64,000 bases of DNA from Fasciolopsis buskii (GCA_008360955.1 LUCM01003868.1:62001-126000), one strand, 5' to 3'. Shown: positions 1-12,589, counted from the first letter of the stretch. Notes: generated by a model not told the origin, from the sequence alone. Translations and numbers: made by a program.

Positions 1-59
1 GCCTACTTCTGGTAGCCTATGGTTTTCGATGTTTTATGAAGTTCATTCGAAACTACTAG

Positions 60-1170
60 CGGTTTTCGATAATGGATGAGATGATGAGGAACGCTTTAGG
101 AAGGTCTTCACGGTGTAGGCATCGAACTGGCAAAAAGTGAGAAGCTCTGTGAACTAGAGTACGAATGCAACGCCTTGTGCTTACGGAACATGATCAACAT
201 GCATCATGAAGACTAGCCAGAGTTGTAGCTCTATTCGTCATGCGCTTTACATCTTCGAAGTGCAGAGTGCCTTTACAAGGCTGGACGTGAGTGGTTCTGA
301 AACCGTTACTCCAATGGGGGCGATTAATCATTGTATACCGTTTCACCCACCTGGTCAGCTTTTTTCACTAAGAATGGTGGGACGGTTGTGGAGGTGAGCG
401 CGCATAAATCCAAGGCTCAAGCGGCGTATGCTGGTCTGAAGCTCTTGTGGCGTCGACTAGATATTTCTTTGAAGTTGAGAAGTCGCGTTCACGGTTCCGC
501 TGTGGTCTCAGTTCCGGGGTATGATTGCGGGGTTTGAAGTTCACCTGCTGAACATGCTCGCCTCTTGGAGGCCTTTGCTCTTCGATATTTGCGTCGTATC
601 GCTAGAATTGGATAAGGTGACCGGGTTGTGATGTGCAGGTTAAGAGTCCAATGTTAGGTACCGATTCGGAGAACCTTCTATCATAATCCAGCGGGCGTAC
701 TAGACTTGGTTGGTTGGGTTACGTGTTGCGTATGACGAACATTCGTCTACTATGCCGTGCCCTATTTTGTGTTCCTCCCACGGAGTGGAAGAAGTCATGT
801 GGAGGTCAACAAATGACACGGAAACGCGGGATGAGAAAATGTACAGCGAAGTTAGGTAAATTAGGTGTCTCACGTCTTGTTGGTTGGGGTCCAAAAGAAC
901 TGTCACTGCAGGATATGACAGTGAACCATGAACAGTGGCGATCGTGTTGTCATTTTCTGTGGATTCATAATGATTGAAAACATGTGTGTTTGTACAGTTA
1001 GACTTTTCCGTGTGTTGGCTGCAGCAGCATCTTATCTTTCCCCGTTTGTGTAGGTCCACTCCCTGTTCCCCTTGGATATTCACTTTTTATATAAACGTGC
1101 AACTGTGGGGAAAAGGCAGCGTTCATTGAGGCTTGCCTTGCTGTTTAACGCTGAACGATGATAATGATGT
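60..1170 (+). mobile_element. Non-LTR retrotransposon fragment, copy A (RT palm to 3' tail)
   Basis: This is a decayed copy of the window's main endonuclease/reverse-transcriptase retrotransposon family. Broken frames read through the RT catalytic region (about 110-200, motif like ELEYECNALCL where the family has LEYADDIVLL), the palm (MRFTSSKCRVPLQGW at about 240-290), the thumb (VYRFTHLVSFF; then SKAQAAYAGLKLLWRR at 405-460) and the C-terminal domain (GWGPKELSLQDM, about 885-920). A 3' non-coding stretch ends in a short ATG/ATA-rich tail at 1150-1170. Several stops and frameshifts make it inactive. From about 735 onwards it is nearly identical to copy C at 5755-6215. I place it in an RTE/CR1-like lineage by motif memory only. 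Confidence 0.8.
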
Positions 1171-1422
1171 AGGTTAGAGAACTATGTTGGATTTACTGAG
1201 TTACGGAATGTCTGACGGTCATGTGCGAAGCTGTCTGGTTTATGTACGTCGCACTTATAATAAGCAATCCTTAATATTTTTCTTGATTCCAGATGTTATT
1301 TTTTCGCAATAACTTCTTGATCGCTTTTTTAGCGAACATTCTGTTATTATGGTCACGTTGCCACATTTTTGGCTCCGTTAATGTTAGTTCTTTCTAATCA
1401 TTCAATTTTTGCACACTCTCAG

Positions 1423-3791
1423 GTTGAAATAGCCAAAACATATGATGTGGATTATGAATCCAATTTGCTGATAACGAACGATATCAATACCGGTGGCGAC
1501 CTCGGAGGGGGTGGTAGTGGCGGTTGTGGAAATGCCATGGTGCCTAATCCTGAACAGCAACTCATAGATTTCGAACCTCACGCTGATCATGGACTGCCCC
1601 AATTACCGGAGGGTTTCGGAGGAAGTGAACAGCCGTGGAAACATGCGGAGGCTTCAGGCGGCGTTGCTCCATATCCAGAAGACTCACCATTCCCGAATTC
1701 GGATCCGGTTCCGCCGCCGGTACCAACTCAAGGCCCCGTTCCTCATGACCCCGCAGCGTATTTTGGTGAGTGACGATGTCTATTTTTAAAATTGCTGACC
1801 AGTGCGTACGTTCAGTTGGGCGATTTTGGCAGTGATTCTTTGGCATGCCTGCAGTTGTGAACAGAATACGATCTTTTCTGACTTTTTACTTGTGAATCAC
1901 ATCCAAGCCGTTCTTGACAGGCTATAGCTTCGCGTTTTTCACATTGAAATAGCCTTCTTGTTCGGTTTGACAGGAAACTGCATGAACTTGGCGGTGATGA
2001 ATCACCTCTCGCAAAGGAGATGCTGTACAAACGAGTAATATATGATGTATGTATGCCGATTTGTTCACTTCAATAGAGCCTGAAGAACGGTATGGGGGGA
2101 ACTGATGTTGATCATCAGATTCGCTTTCCGTCAATCAGTTATCAATACACATGACGTTACCGCAATTGGGGCAACATTCGTCCATGAAACTGAGTTTGAA
2201 GACTCAGAATGAATAATTTTAAAACCAGTTCAACAATTAATTCGGCGTCCTGTTGGAGACGCCGACGCCAACAATCATGCGAATCGACTAAGATCAGCGT
2301 ATCAAAACAGCAAGTGAAGTGGGGGAACGGGAAGTATGAATCCGCGATCCAATATCGCGACTGCAGGAGTTGTTTAATAGACTTTAGTCGATAGTTGAAT
2401 ATGGCATCCTTGAACTTCGGCAGACTCCGATTACGTGACCTCGTCACGATGTGGAATACAGTTTCTGGACCAGTTTGGTGGCATAAGTCGAATGGGCTAC
2501 TGGATGGGGAGGAAATAACAATGGTGGATCGTTTCACCTACCTTGGTAGCTGCGTGTCTAACGATGGTAGCTCGGTATTGGAGGTAAGTATGCGTATATC
2601 CAAGGCTCATGCAGCTTACGCTGGATTGAAGTACTTGTGGCCTGATATTTCACTGAAGTTGAAAGGTCGTGTGTACTGCGCTGCAGTGCGTCCAATTCTT
2701 TTGTACGGTTGCTTGACTTGGAGTATGCGTGTGGGCGATGTTCCTAGGAGAAGAAGGAGGGGTTCGAAGCATAACCAGATCTTGTTCAGTCTTTCACTTG
2801 GGTAGTCTTCAGTGTCCGCGCGCTCACCCGCGTAGGGGCATTCGGGTGCGCACCTCAAGCTAGAGTATTGAAACTCTTCAAATAGGACATTGACCGCTAC
2901 GCTAGACTGCGCACTACGAGGTAGAGACCTCCGCTATAGATCCAGTTCGTGTCTCGAGAGAAGATTAAGTCCGTCGCCTTATCACAGTCGCGTGGGTCGG
3001 GATCAGGTGGTCTACAGTGTCTCGTGGTCATTGTGGCATACTGAGGTTGTCTGTGCCGCAGATAGTAACATGCATCCGTGGCGTCTAGACAGAGTCCGAC
3101 TTAACAAAACGTTTAGTAGTGCAGCTATCGTGTGTGAAGAGGTTTGAGGTCGGAATATTCGTTTGTAAATGTTCTCGTTAGGAGGGTTTCGAACATACAT
3201 GATCTACTAGTAGTGGATCGGTGGAGTGACGGTAGTAAATTGGAGGTCAGGATCCTAGTACATTGTTTTCTTCATGTGAAACTNNNNNNNNNNNNNNNNN
3301 NNNNNNNNAGTAGACAGCGTTGATTGGGTCGCGTGTTGCGTATGGCGAACACTCGTCTACCGTATCATCTGCTATTTTGCGTTCTTCCCGCAGAGCGGAA
3401 GAAGCCATGTAGAGGTCAGCGGATGATGTGGCAACGTGGGATGAGAAAATGTACATAGAACAGGTATAGTAGGTGTCTCACGTCTACGTGGTTGGGATCC
3501 GAAACACTTGTCAATTAGTTAACTGGAGACATTGAAGGATATGACAGTGAACCGTGGACAGTGGGGATGGGGATCGTGTTGTGTTTTTCTATCGAATCAG
3601 AATGATTGAAAACACGTGCGTTTGTACAGTTAGACTGTGTTCCGTGTGTATGCTGCAGCAGTATCTTATCTTTTCCCGCCTGTGTAGGTCCACTCCCTGT
3701 TCCCGTTGGATATTCATTCTTTTTATATAAACGTGTAACTCTGGGGAAAGGCAGCGGTCAGTAAGGCTTGCCTTGCTGTTTAACGCTGAAC

Positions 3792-3822
<31 letters not shown>

Positions 3823-6800
3823 CTACGGGCCTTGACACTCGAGGGTGACTTTTCACCTCCAAGACTCCATTTTTTTGGAATGGATTTGTACATTCTGGTA
3901 AATTCCCACGTACTTTAAACCACAGGTTTATTTAGATTGATGTATTCAGTTGGAGGTAATATAGTCGTCCGCCCCGTCCAAATTAGCGCGACTGAGAAAA
4001 TGATAGGTTTTGAGTATCATCCTTCGGTTGAATCCGTTAAAGGCGATTTCGATCGCTGTCTTCGACATATTGTTATCAACAATTCATCGTCGTTAAAAGG
4101 TAGGTGAATGTGATCATCTTTGTTCTTCACTACTTCTTGATGAATCAGGGTTTTCGGGAGAACTGTACTTTTGAATAGACGCCAGTAGGGAGTTTTTACC
4201 TGTCAATTTGTTTATCATTCCCTACTTTGGGCAATCCTTGTGGGCTGGAGAAACAATGTCATCGGTAAAACAATGTGACTCAGACTGCGTTAGAAATAAA
4301 TGTGGGTCCAAGGACAGTACGGCGCATAGAAACTTTTGTTGTCTACCCGGTTTCCAACTGCTTTCCGCGCTGCAGGCTGGCCAATTCAACTGTCTTTGAA
4401 CTTCGCGCAAAGATTTCCCCCAATCAAAGAATTTAGACATCTGATGTGAGCGTACTGTAGCTTGTGTAGAATGGAGCGGCAACATTAGTGTCAGCGAAAC
4501 GATACAGTCGCTCTTCTCCTCATCGGATTTTATTTCATTGCATATATATATATATAGCAGAAATCTGTTTACTGTTCTGCCATGGGAGAACCATAATGGA
4601 GGAAAAAAATGAACGAAAGAGAAAACATGAAAGTGTATTATGTGGAGTTTGCTAAGCATGCTAACACAGTGCTGTTCGCCGCCCATAGTTGGTTTGAAAT
4701 CAAGGTGCAGTCATTCGTCCCTAAAGTGAATACCAGTGGTCTCGGTGTAAAGCGCTGGGCGTTCCCGCAATTTAATGGAAACAACCACTGGAAGGCGTAG
4801 GACCTCAGCAGAACCTATTTACTAAGCATGGTAATGTGAGAGCATTGTGAGAGGCGTTCAGAGCAAGAAGTCAACTCCAAGTCCGCATCACTCAGTGCGG
4901 GCGTTCGGAAGCATAGAGTGAAAAGATATTCCCGCCTGGGGCATAAACGAATGGTCCGCGCACCAAGCTTTGGTCTCAGGAACCGTCAGAAGGAGAGAAT
5001 ACATAGGTTGAACAAGTCACTTTTGCCCAGCGAATCCCATGGCCATTTCTTTTGTGGCTCTACAACCGGCATCAATCTTGTCATGTTATCATTTCGAAAC
5101 TGCACGCATATATGGTTGTTCGTTCGTCTTCTTTCCTTGTTTGGTTTCTTAGACTGATGCGATTTTTTCCTGCTCAATATCAGCCTCTTGAGTATAACCA
5201 CGGACTCCTCTAAGATAGTACTTGCGTTCCACACTAATAGTACAACAACAGAGCTACTCGCTATTATTTGGACATCGATTTCCGTCCCGCGTATATTATA
5301 CAGGCTTGTTCGTTGTCTACTTTGTCACCTGCTTAATATGCCTCTTGGAAATACAAACGAACATATATGCATACATACATATATATATGCCTGAAAAAAA
5401 GTCTTCCATGGAATAACATCGAATAAATAACACTAAATAAACAGGACATAACCGGAGCACGGCTTCTAACAGGGAACAACTTTTTCATGTTTTCTTGAGC
5501 AGATTTTGATATTGATTAGTCACAGTTTCAGTTTTAGTTTCCACAACCATTACTTTTGCGCCGATTTGCCCTGGTCTTAGTTGCTGCCTCACAGCACCAT
5601 GCGCTGAAACATAAAAGAACGATGATTTGTGAAAGTGACTGAAAAATAGCAAATAAGAATAAGAAAGATTTTGAATGCGAGAATGTCACTGACTGCGCCA
5701 TTGAGCCACATCATTTATTGTCTCCATCCATATCTTCGGGAGGATCTCCTGGTTAGGTTACGTGTTGCGTATGACGAACACTCGTCTACCATGCCGTGCC
5801 CTATTTTGTGTTCCTCCTAAGGAATGGAAGAAGCCATGTGGAGGCCAACAGATGACGTGGCAACGTGGGATGAGAAAATGTACAGCGAAGTTAGGTAAAT
5901 TAGGTGTCTCACGTCTTGTTGGTTGGGGTCCAAAAGAACTGTCACTGCAGGATATGACAGTGAACCATGAACAGTGGCGATCGTGTTGTCATTTTCTGTG
6001 GATTCATAATGATTGAAAACATGTGTGTTTGTACAGTTAGACTTTTCCGTGTGTTGGCTGCAGCAGCATCTTATCTTTTCCCGCCTGTGTAGGTCCACTT
6101 CCTGTTCCCCTTGGATATTCACTTTTTATATAAACGTGCAACTGTGGGGAAAAGGCAGCGTTCATTGAGGCTTGCTTTGCTGTTTAACGCTGAACGATGA
6201 TGAAGATGATGGTGATTCGGATTGAGATAAGTCATTCTGCATAGCTCGTTGAATCACGGATGCATGCAAGCCGTCACACCACATCAAGTTGCAATCTCGC
6301 TGTGACAGAATGTCATAAGTTGTAATTCTTTGTTGCCGTTTCTACGGTATTAGGCTGATACGACAGAACATCCTTTTTTCCATCAACTAGTAATGTTGTC
6401 CAACAGTAGGATTTTTTTGCGAAATTGCGCTTTATTTTCCTATATGTTTTCAGGCATACAAACGGTAGTTACATTTTTTGAAAGTGCAACTATCCAAGCA
6501 GCCTCACATATCCTCCTCAGTTGGGAATTCTCGTGGGAACATGTTGTTTTATTTCCACCTAACCCACTCCTACAAAGAAGCGATTCATGTTTCTGAGGTG
6601 TAAGATATGCATTCAACATCTTTCGCTATCTTTTACGTGGTTCTGCAAAAGTTACAATTACTTGAATCTTCACCGAGAAACAATACTGTTGGGACATTTC
6701 AGGATGCACAACTCATTTAGTTAATGTCATTTTCCCTGTGTCCTTCAGTGCATGAGCGATGACGTGGGGGAAGAGTCTGAATCAGCTGACGTTTGCGATA

Positions 6801-7516
6801 AGACCCGGAGTGTTATTTTTCTCATGATTTTTTCTTTCACTGTAGTGCTTATGTAAATTTGTGTAAAATATATATTCTATACTTGATTATATGACTCCTG
6901 GAATAATTTCAATTCTTAAACATACGGTCATGATGAGTGTTTCTTTCGGTCGCCAGTCTTTATAATCTGTGCAGTTGATTTGGTCAAATGTTTTCTCGCG
7001 GTCAAGCATTACAAAGGTTATCGACCTGCAAAGCTTGTGTCTGTTCATTGAGTCATTGCTGTTTGTGTTCTGCATTTGTTTTAGTCATGTTACCCTCACT
7101 ATAAACTCCTATTTCAGCCTGTATGACTGAATGTATTGCGGAAAGAATATGACGTTTCTTATACTTACGCCCAATAATTTTTCAGTCATTCAGTTGGATT
7201 GCCAAATCTGTTTCGATGCAGGAAGTAAACCCTGGGAGCCGTGATTGGTTTCAACGTATGATTGACATACATGTTTTTTCTTCCAGGTTTTGATTCGAAG
7301 CCCCCGTCATACGACGCTGCCATGTTTCCGGACAAGACATCTGCTTCAGCTCCTCCCGCAAACTTTCCCGACTCGGCTGTTGGTGGAGACGCTGGATTTT
7401 CAAGTGCTCTACGAGCGGCCGCGGCTGAACCGGCATCGGACACAGAATCTGATGATCAGAGCATCGATGAGCTGCAAAGGCGCTTCAACGAGCTCACCAA
7501 GGGCAAGGGCAGTTGA
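1423..7516 (+). CDS. IST1: IST1 homologue, last two coding exons (partial, N-terminus off the window)
   Basis: The gene encodes an ESCRT-III-associated protein. IST1 binds CHMP1 and recruits MIT-domain ATPases such as VPS4 and spastin in endosomal sorting and cytokinetic abscission. Exon 1423-1765 follows a CTCTCAG acceptor and opens with VEIAKTYDVDYE, matching the end of the IST1 core domain. A Gly/Pro-rich linker follows, containing LIDFE and GLPQLPEGF. The GTGAGT donor leaves phase 1. Exon 7287-7516 follows a TTTTTTCTTCCAG acceptor and joins in phase. It carries a PPSY motif and ends with SIDELQRRFNELTKGKG, the MIT-interacting C-terminus typical of IST1. The two exons give 190 residues. 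The 5.5-kb intron holds two retrotransposon copies. No close AATAAA follows; the first is near 8774. Confidence 0.85.
3284..3308. other. Assembly gap (25 N)
   Basis: Twenty-five consecutive undetermined bases lie inside retrotransposon copy B. The order or distance of the flanks is not guaranteed here. Confidence 0.99.
3792..3822 (+). repeat. GAT trinucleotide tail of a non-LTR element
   Basis: About ten tandem GAT units directly follow the conserved 3' end (CGCTGAAC) of copy B. Copies A (1150-1170) and C (6195-6215) have shorter, degenerate versions at the same place. The repeat therefore belongs to the element and is not a random microsatellite. Confidence 0.85.
5755..6215 (+). mobile_element. 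Non-LTR retrotransposon, 5'-truncated copy C
   Basis: Only the C-terminal RT-associated domain and the 3' UTR are present, starting at about 5755. This is the expected form of a 5'-truncated target-primed insertion. The segment at 5880-6120 matches 840-1080 of copy A almost base for base, including the GWGPKELSLQDM reading and the CGCTGAAC end followed by GATGATGAAGATGATGG. A frame of 84 codons (5762-6016) is what remains of coding sequence. Confidence 0.8.
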
Positions 7517-9239
7517 TCGACCGGCCACCTGCAACTTTTGCTTCGGTACATTAATGCACAAGCCTACTCGTGTGGTTTGACAAGTCAGTCAGATCGCATG
7601 TAATGCACTCGTGTGCTCGCGTACATGTTCATCATGATTCGATCGTTCTCACACACATTCGTTCTACAAACATGTTTCCATAATTGCTGGTTACATAAAT
7701 CAGAGACGAACGTTACCATAGTTTCCACCAAATTGCTTGGTTTGAGAAGATTGTATCGGTGACTTCTTTATTGTCTGATCACGTCCTCATTTATATTTCA
7801 CACATTCCTAATGAATTCTTTTTTCTCATTCATATTTTGTTATTCTTCATGTGGCCGCCTCGTTAAAGATGGTCGATCTTCCGAATTTTGTGACCACTAG
7901 TTCAATTGACAGTTCAGTCCAACTCCGTACAAAATTGTTGTTGTGGCAGTATCAATACTGGGTGTAAGAGGGTGAGTTAGCTATTTTTACTTAGTCTTTC
8001 TTAACTAAAAATAAGCGATTATTGGACTCGTATGGCAGTGTCGACGCTATGTGTATCGCACAGCTTTGCGGTCCGTTTGGCAGAAGGATCCAAAGACACC
8101 AGAATGTGATATTCGGGACGCAAACACGATTTTCTGTATGCTTACGCGCATGCCCACTCGAGTCTTGTTCCGTTAGGTCCCTGTTCGTCAAAAATACATC
8201 CTAGCTTGTTTGCGCGCTAGATTGGTGAAGCCAGTCAGTTCGGTTGTCATCCCAGACCATTATGGGAAGCAACAGTTTTTCGTAGCTGTGGCATTTAGGG
8301 CGTACAAAACGAGTTCCATCGTGGTCAACTACATTTCACTTTGCTTGGGACACGTGCCCATTGCAATCCGTGTGTTAGGAAAACAAAATACTACTGGGTA
8401 GCTGTTGAACTTTGACCTGATTGTTCCCGCCTCATCGTGTGATGGAACGCATGACGCGGGTAGCCTGGTCGTTCGAGCTTATATTGAGCTAGAGGGTCGA
8501 AAACTTATCACCCAGCAAAAACAACCGTCTGCAATATACCCTCGGCTATTTGGATTGTTCCGTACACATGCATACTGCAGACATCAACAGACAGCCAACA
8601 CGAGACTTCGGACCTTATTTCCTAGAACGCTCATATAATTCACGCGACTGGCTCACCCTGATCTGGGCTAACCGGATACATGTAATTTCGGTAAGCAGAC
8701 AGTTATGTTGTTCTAGTTTTCTTCGGAATTCAGGTTTTGCAATCAATATCGTGCCTGCATTGCCATACTCTACAATAAATGAATTGCAATTGTAATGGTC
8801 ATCAACAACGAGAGGTACCAGAAGACTGGAATGAGTGCCCGAAGTTAGGCTTTAGTCAGATTGTAGCAGACCATTACTTCAGTGTAAATAGGCAAGTATT
8901 ATAACATGTTAACACTCGAGGGGGAGGCGATAGTGAAACCATGCCAATAAAGAGTATTCAGTTACTACCTTGACCCCGCCTAGAAAGGCTTCCAATATGG
9001 CGATTCAGAAGCGTCATTGGATGTTCTTGCTAACGTGGGTAAATGGGTGATTGTGCGCGACGTCACAGTGTCCACAGCATATTACATACATCATGTATTG
9101 CTGCTTCGTAAACAGTAACGATAAGAATGGAGTCTATGCACTTCGTTCACTGTAGACTGTCCAGAAATGTCTTCCATTTTTGGGACAATTTGAAGCTCAT
9201 AGATCGAATTTGATTCCGATTTAAAGGAGTGAATTTCGT
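7517..9239. other. IST1 3' flank, no gene recognised
   Basis: Contains the presumed IST1 3' UTR and unclassified sequence. The first AATAAA on the + strand is at about 8774, followed by another at about 8945. Short frames at 8210-8795 show no recognisable domain. The part beyond about 8900 may be long terminal repeat or flank of the gypsy remnant that follows. Confidence 0.4.
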
Positions 9240-10260
9240 TGATAGAAATGTATCTCTGCCCGTTTTCTTTGTGGTTCTCTTGAGGTTGGCTTGGACCTTG
9301 GGTAGGTCGTTCAGCTGCTAATGCGAGGTTCCTCAGTGAAACAGTATATTTGCGGCCACCCGTAAAGTAAATGCGACTACAGGATTAAATTCCAGGAGCT
9401 CAACTTTCGTGAGTCGTTGATTGCTTCTACGAAGGACTTTGTCCGAATCCACTAACCATCTGGGCAATGATGTGTGTCCGCTGTGGGTTTTCCGTTTGCT
9501 TTGAAGCATTCTGTCGTGAGGAGTACAGTGTGTTGCCGTGCAAAGTAAGGAACATGGTGAATGAAAGCCACCGGAGATTTCCCATTGCTGAATGACTGAA
9601 TTTCGGGAATGCCGAGATGGCCTGATGGCTAACCAAGTACTGCCGTCCAGACTTTCGATTTACCCGTTACGCTGGTGGTTACATGGTGTAGTGCGACTAA
9701 CGGCAATATCATTGCTGCGGAGAAAAATTCAGTTCGTCAGACATGAACGACGAACCACGGTCAAAACGCATGTAAGGAGGCATACCAAAGATAGGACGGA
9801 GATCAATTAGATAATTACCGCAGGCGTAGATGTATCCGGACCCGCCTACGCAAATGAAAAACGGGAAAACGCATCAGTTATCGCAAGCGGATATTTGTTT
9901 CTGTAGTTAGATGGAAGGGGTCCTTCGAAATCCATGCTTACGACTTCATATGCTTGTGCAGTCTTAGTTAATAGGTGTTTTTGGGATTTGAAAAATGTGG
10001 CTTAATTTCAACACTGGGGAGCAATTAATTTTACTTCTGTTAAGAATTGTAGATTAGGAACCGTGACAAAATGTAATACTTGTTACGCCGGATTGGCAAG
10101 GGACGAAAGACGGACACACAAGCGATGCATTTTTCGCACCTGTGGTGAGGCACGACTTTGTAATGAAAAGCGGACAGTTTAATACGGTACCTTTGGATCT
10201 TCTTAATTTTGATTTGCTGTTGAACGTTTCGTCCAACATGATCTCTGTTGAGTCAGAAAT
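9240..10260 (-). mobile_element. Ty3/gypsy integrase remnant
   Basis: Reading the minus strand gives a broken integrase. From 10250 down, a His/Cys-rich zinc-binding stretch is followed by the core start MDFEGPLPSNYRNKY with DAFSRF at about 9930-9890. Then come RGSSFMSDEL at about 9740, AVSRTTPCNHQRNG with the following E of the catalytic triad at about 9700-9640, SLLCTATHCTPHDRM near 9530, and KVELLEFNP near 9400. These follow the order and spacing of trematode gypsy integrases. Several stops and frameshifts are present. The 5' side (higher coordinates) is cut off where retrotransposon copy D begins, so RT and protease are missing. Confidence 0.8.
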
Positions 10261-10439
10261 TTAAAGTACTTTCCAATTAGTAAACGCTTCCACCACTTCT
10301 AGGCTTTAACGACAGCATGTCATCTTTTTCAAACACGGAAGCTGCCTTTCCTTTGGAGGCACTGTTCCGTTGAAAAATGTCTCTGGTCTGCAATTGTGTT
10401 TCAGAGGGGCCTCAATGGCAATGTACGTCATTTTTCACA

Positions 10440-11680
10440 AGTGGTTCAAAACGTGAGAAACACGCTGAGTTCCGAGCTGGTCACGGTGGCATCGATCAGA
10501 TTTTTACTTTTGGACAGCTGTTGGTGCACCGTTTTACTTTCCAAAGATCAACAATCATCTTATGCTCAGACGTTTGCGCATCCTTTGACTACATCGTCAG
10601 AAACTATGGCATTGTTCGTGGAAGAGTGGAATGCTTGAAAAATGTCTGTCCTCAAATAGTTGTGCCGTCATTCCACAGTTTGGGTTAGGGCTTATTGCCA
10701 GCTTTCGCCACCCTCCGTTGTCTCCAGTGGGGTAAGATGAGGTTGTCCTTTATCCCCATATCTATTCATGTTTGTCGTAGAATGTTCTGCAGAGTCTTCT
10801 ACCTGGTCTCCAAGACAGTGGAGTCGAACTCCACCCAAGGAACAGAGATTTTGACTTAGAGTATGCCTGTGATGTCGCCTTGCTGAGTGGCAATGCACAG
10901 GCAATTCGACGCGCGTTGAACTGCTTTGAGATTGAGGTATCTGGGTACGGTGTTTGCTTCGCACCGTCGAAATGCATGGTACTTCTTCTAGATTGCCAGT
11001 ATCCTGTGGTTGCACTCACCCTTTGTGGTGATTGGCTAGAGTACCTCGGGAGTCTGTTTACATGTAGTGAAGGTGTTGTGGAGGGAATCATATCACGAAT
11101 TGTGAAAGCCAGAACAGTTTCGGCGAACCTGTGACACCTGTGGCACCGGCATGACATCCGGCTTTCCCTCCGCGGGAGGATTTACAATGCCGCAGTTCGT
11201 AATGTTCTGCTTTACAGTTGCGATACCTGGCCTCTTCGTACTGAAGATGCCCCGCTACTTTCTTTTTTTGAGCAGCGATATCTCCGAGGCACTGTTCGAG
11301 TTTGGTGGGAACATGGGAAGAGTAATGATGAGATGCGTCGTCGTGTGTTGGATGCAGACAGTCATGTTTTAATTGAGATAATCGCTCTACATCGCCGTCG
11401 GTGGCTTGGATACATATTGCGTATATCTGCCCATCATCTACCTTTTCGTGCTCATTTTGCACATTCTGGGCAAGGCTGGAAGAAATGACGTAGCGATCAG
11501 ACTATGATTTGGTGTGTAGTCATGAAGAAGTTAGTTTCGACTTTGGTCTCGGTTGATGTTTCCCGCCTTCTTGGTTGGGGCGCAAGAGTTGAGGATTGTT
11601 TTTGGTTGGAGACACTGAGATATGGCTGAGAACCGAGATTAGTAGGACGTATGATGTGTGGCCTTCCCATAGAACTTGTT
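10440..11680 (+). mobile_element. Non-LTR retrotransposon, copy D (most of the RT domain)
   Basis: This is the longest RT stretch in the window. It reads REKHAEFRAGHGGIDQIFTF and CASFDYIVRN (10460-10600, fingers and palm), GVRQ-region decay, then EYACDVALLSGNAQAIRRAL (10858-10915, the YADD box mutated to YACD). It continues with YGVCFAPSKCMVLL, EYLGSLFTC, VKARTVSANL, GRIYNAAVRNVLLYSCDTWPL (about 11170-11240) and HRRRWLGYILR (about 11390). The C-terminal SRLLGWG reading lies near 11570. At least four frame changes are needed, so it is a pseudogene. It abuts the gypsy integrase on its 5' side. Confidence 0.85.
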
Positions 11681-11837
11681 GGTCCTAGAAACCAAAAATC
11701 GCAATCGCATAATTTGTGAGGTGAGAGTTAAAATGGAAACCTATTTTCTTGTTGTGTTATTCCTCCCTGTTGCTTACGCTTCCTGTAAATTTCTATCTGA
11801 GTATTGTTGCGTTGCCACTATCATAGTCTTCATACGT

Positions 11838-11882
11838 ATACATATTTCAGTATATATTTATATATACATATATGTATATAAG
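11838..11882. repeat. TA-rich microsatellite
   Basis: Imperfect alternating TA/TATATG tract directly downstream of retrotransposon copy D. Confidence 0.8.
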
Positions 11883-12589
11883 TATATCACATTAAACTAA
11901 GGTTTTCTAGAGTTCCATTCGCATACACAATCCAAAAGTAGGGTACGTTTAAGTCGATTTTACCAACAATGACTCGGACGAAAGTCAGGGGCTTTTTGAG
12001 TGACGGTCAGCTGAATTGAGGCAGTAGTGCAAGTTGGTGGCTGATGGTCATTTGAGTGTTCTTCTTAGAGAAGTTTTCTCAAGCTTAGCGGTAGCGAAGT
12101 AAATCCAAAATGGAAATAGTTTCTGAGCCTTAAGATCAATAAATATTTTTGTGAACGATCACATTAGTCAATCCTTCCCGATAGTCTCTCCAGTGATTGC
12201 AACCTGATGGCTAAATGACTTTCCGACATTGGTCCTGGTGACTGTGAAATATTGTCGATTGCAAAGTTTTTGATAGAATTTCTAACCTTTAGCATCAACG
12301 TCACATTAGGTACGGTGAAATTCACAAGAAATATGTCATACCGTGCGCTAGTTTTATGACAGGTTTCTGGCCTTACCTGTATCTGCTTTCCGCTGATTAC
12401 CTCAGCTGAACTTATAAAGATTCCATTTCCAAATCATTCACACTATTCTTCTACTGAATCTCACTTAAACCCATCGTGTAATCTGTACTACTTCAATTCA
12501 AGCCAGCATATGTTGATTTTCATGGTCGGTTTTTGATTGATTTGTGTGTTTAACTGTTAAGTGATTCTTCTGATAGAGATGTTTCCATA

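Larger units (their letters stand above)
2395..3823 (+). mobile_element. Non-LTR retrotransposon fragment, copy B, interrupted
   Basis: A 136-codon frame at 2395-2805 encodes the RT thumb region: VDRFTYLGSCVSNDGSS, then RISKAHAAYAGLKYLW and GRVYCAAVRPILLYGCLTW. The reading is lost in about 2810-3310, which includes an assembly gap and unrelated-looking sequence. It resumes at about 3315 with the C-terminal domain and 3' UTR shared with copies A and C, ending in a clean GAT repeat tail at 3792-3822. The copy is more diverged than A and C. The 2810-3310 segment may be an insertion or a mis-join at the gap. Confidence 0.75.
1766..7286 (+). other. IST1 intron loaded with retrotransposon copies
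   Basis: The intron starts GTGAGT and ends TTCTTCCAG. It contains non-LTR copies B and C, an assembly gap and a short TA tract. No host exon was found inside it. A 154-codon minus frame (4686-4222) crosses the TA tract and looks fortuitous. The stretches 1770-2390, 3824-5750 and 6216-7286 show nothing else that I recognise. Confidence 0.7.

Noticed and set aside
4222..4686. 154-codon minus-strand frame, the longest in the window, starting MGGEQ
   Set aside because: It lies in the IST1 intron, crosses a TA microsatellite, has no splice or family support, and its GGEQ is not the GCGEQ thioester motif.
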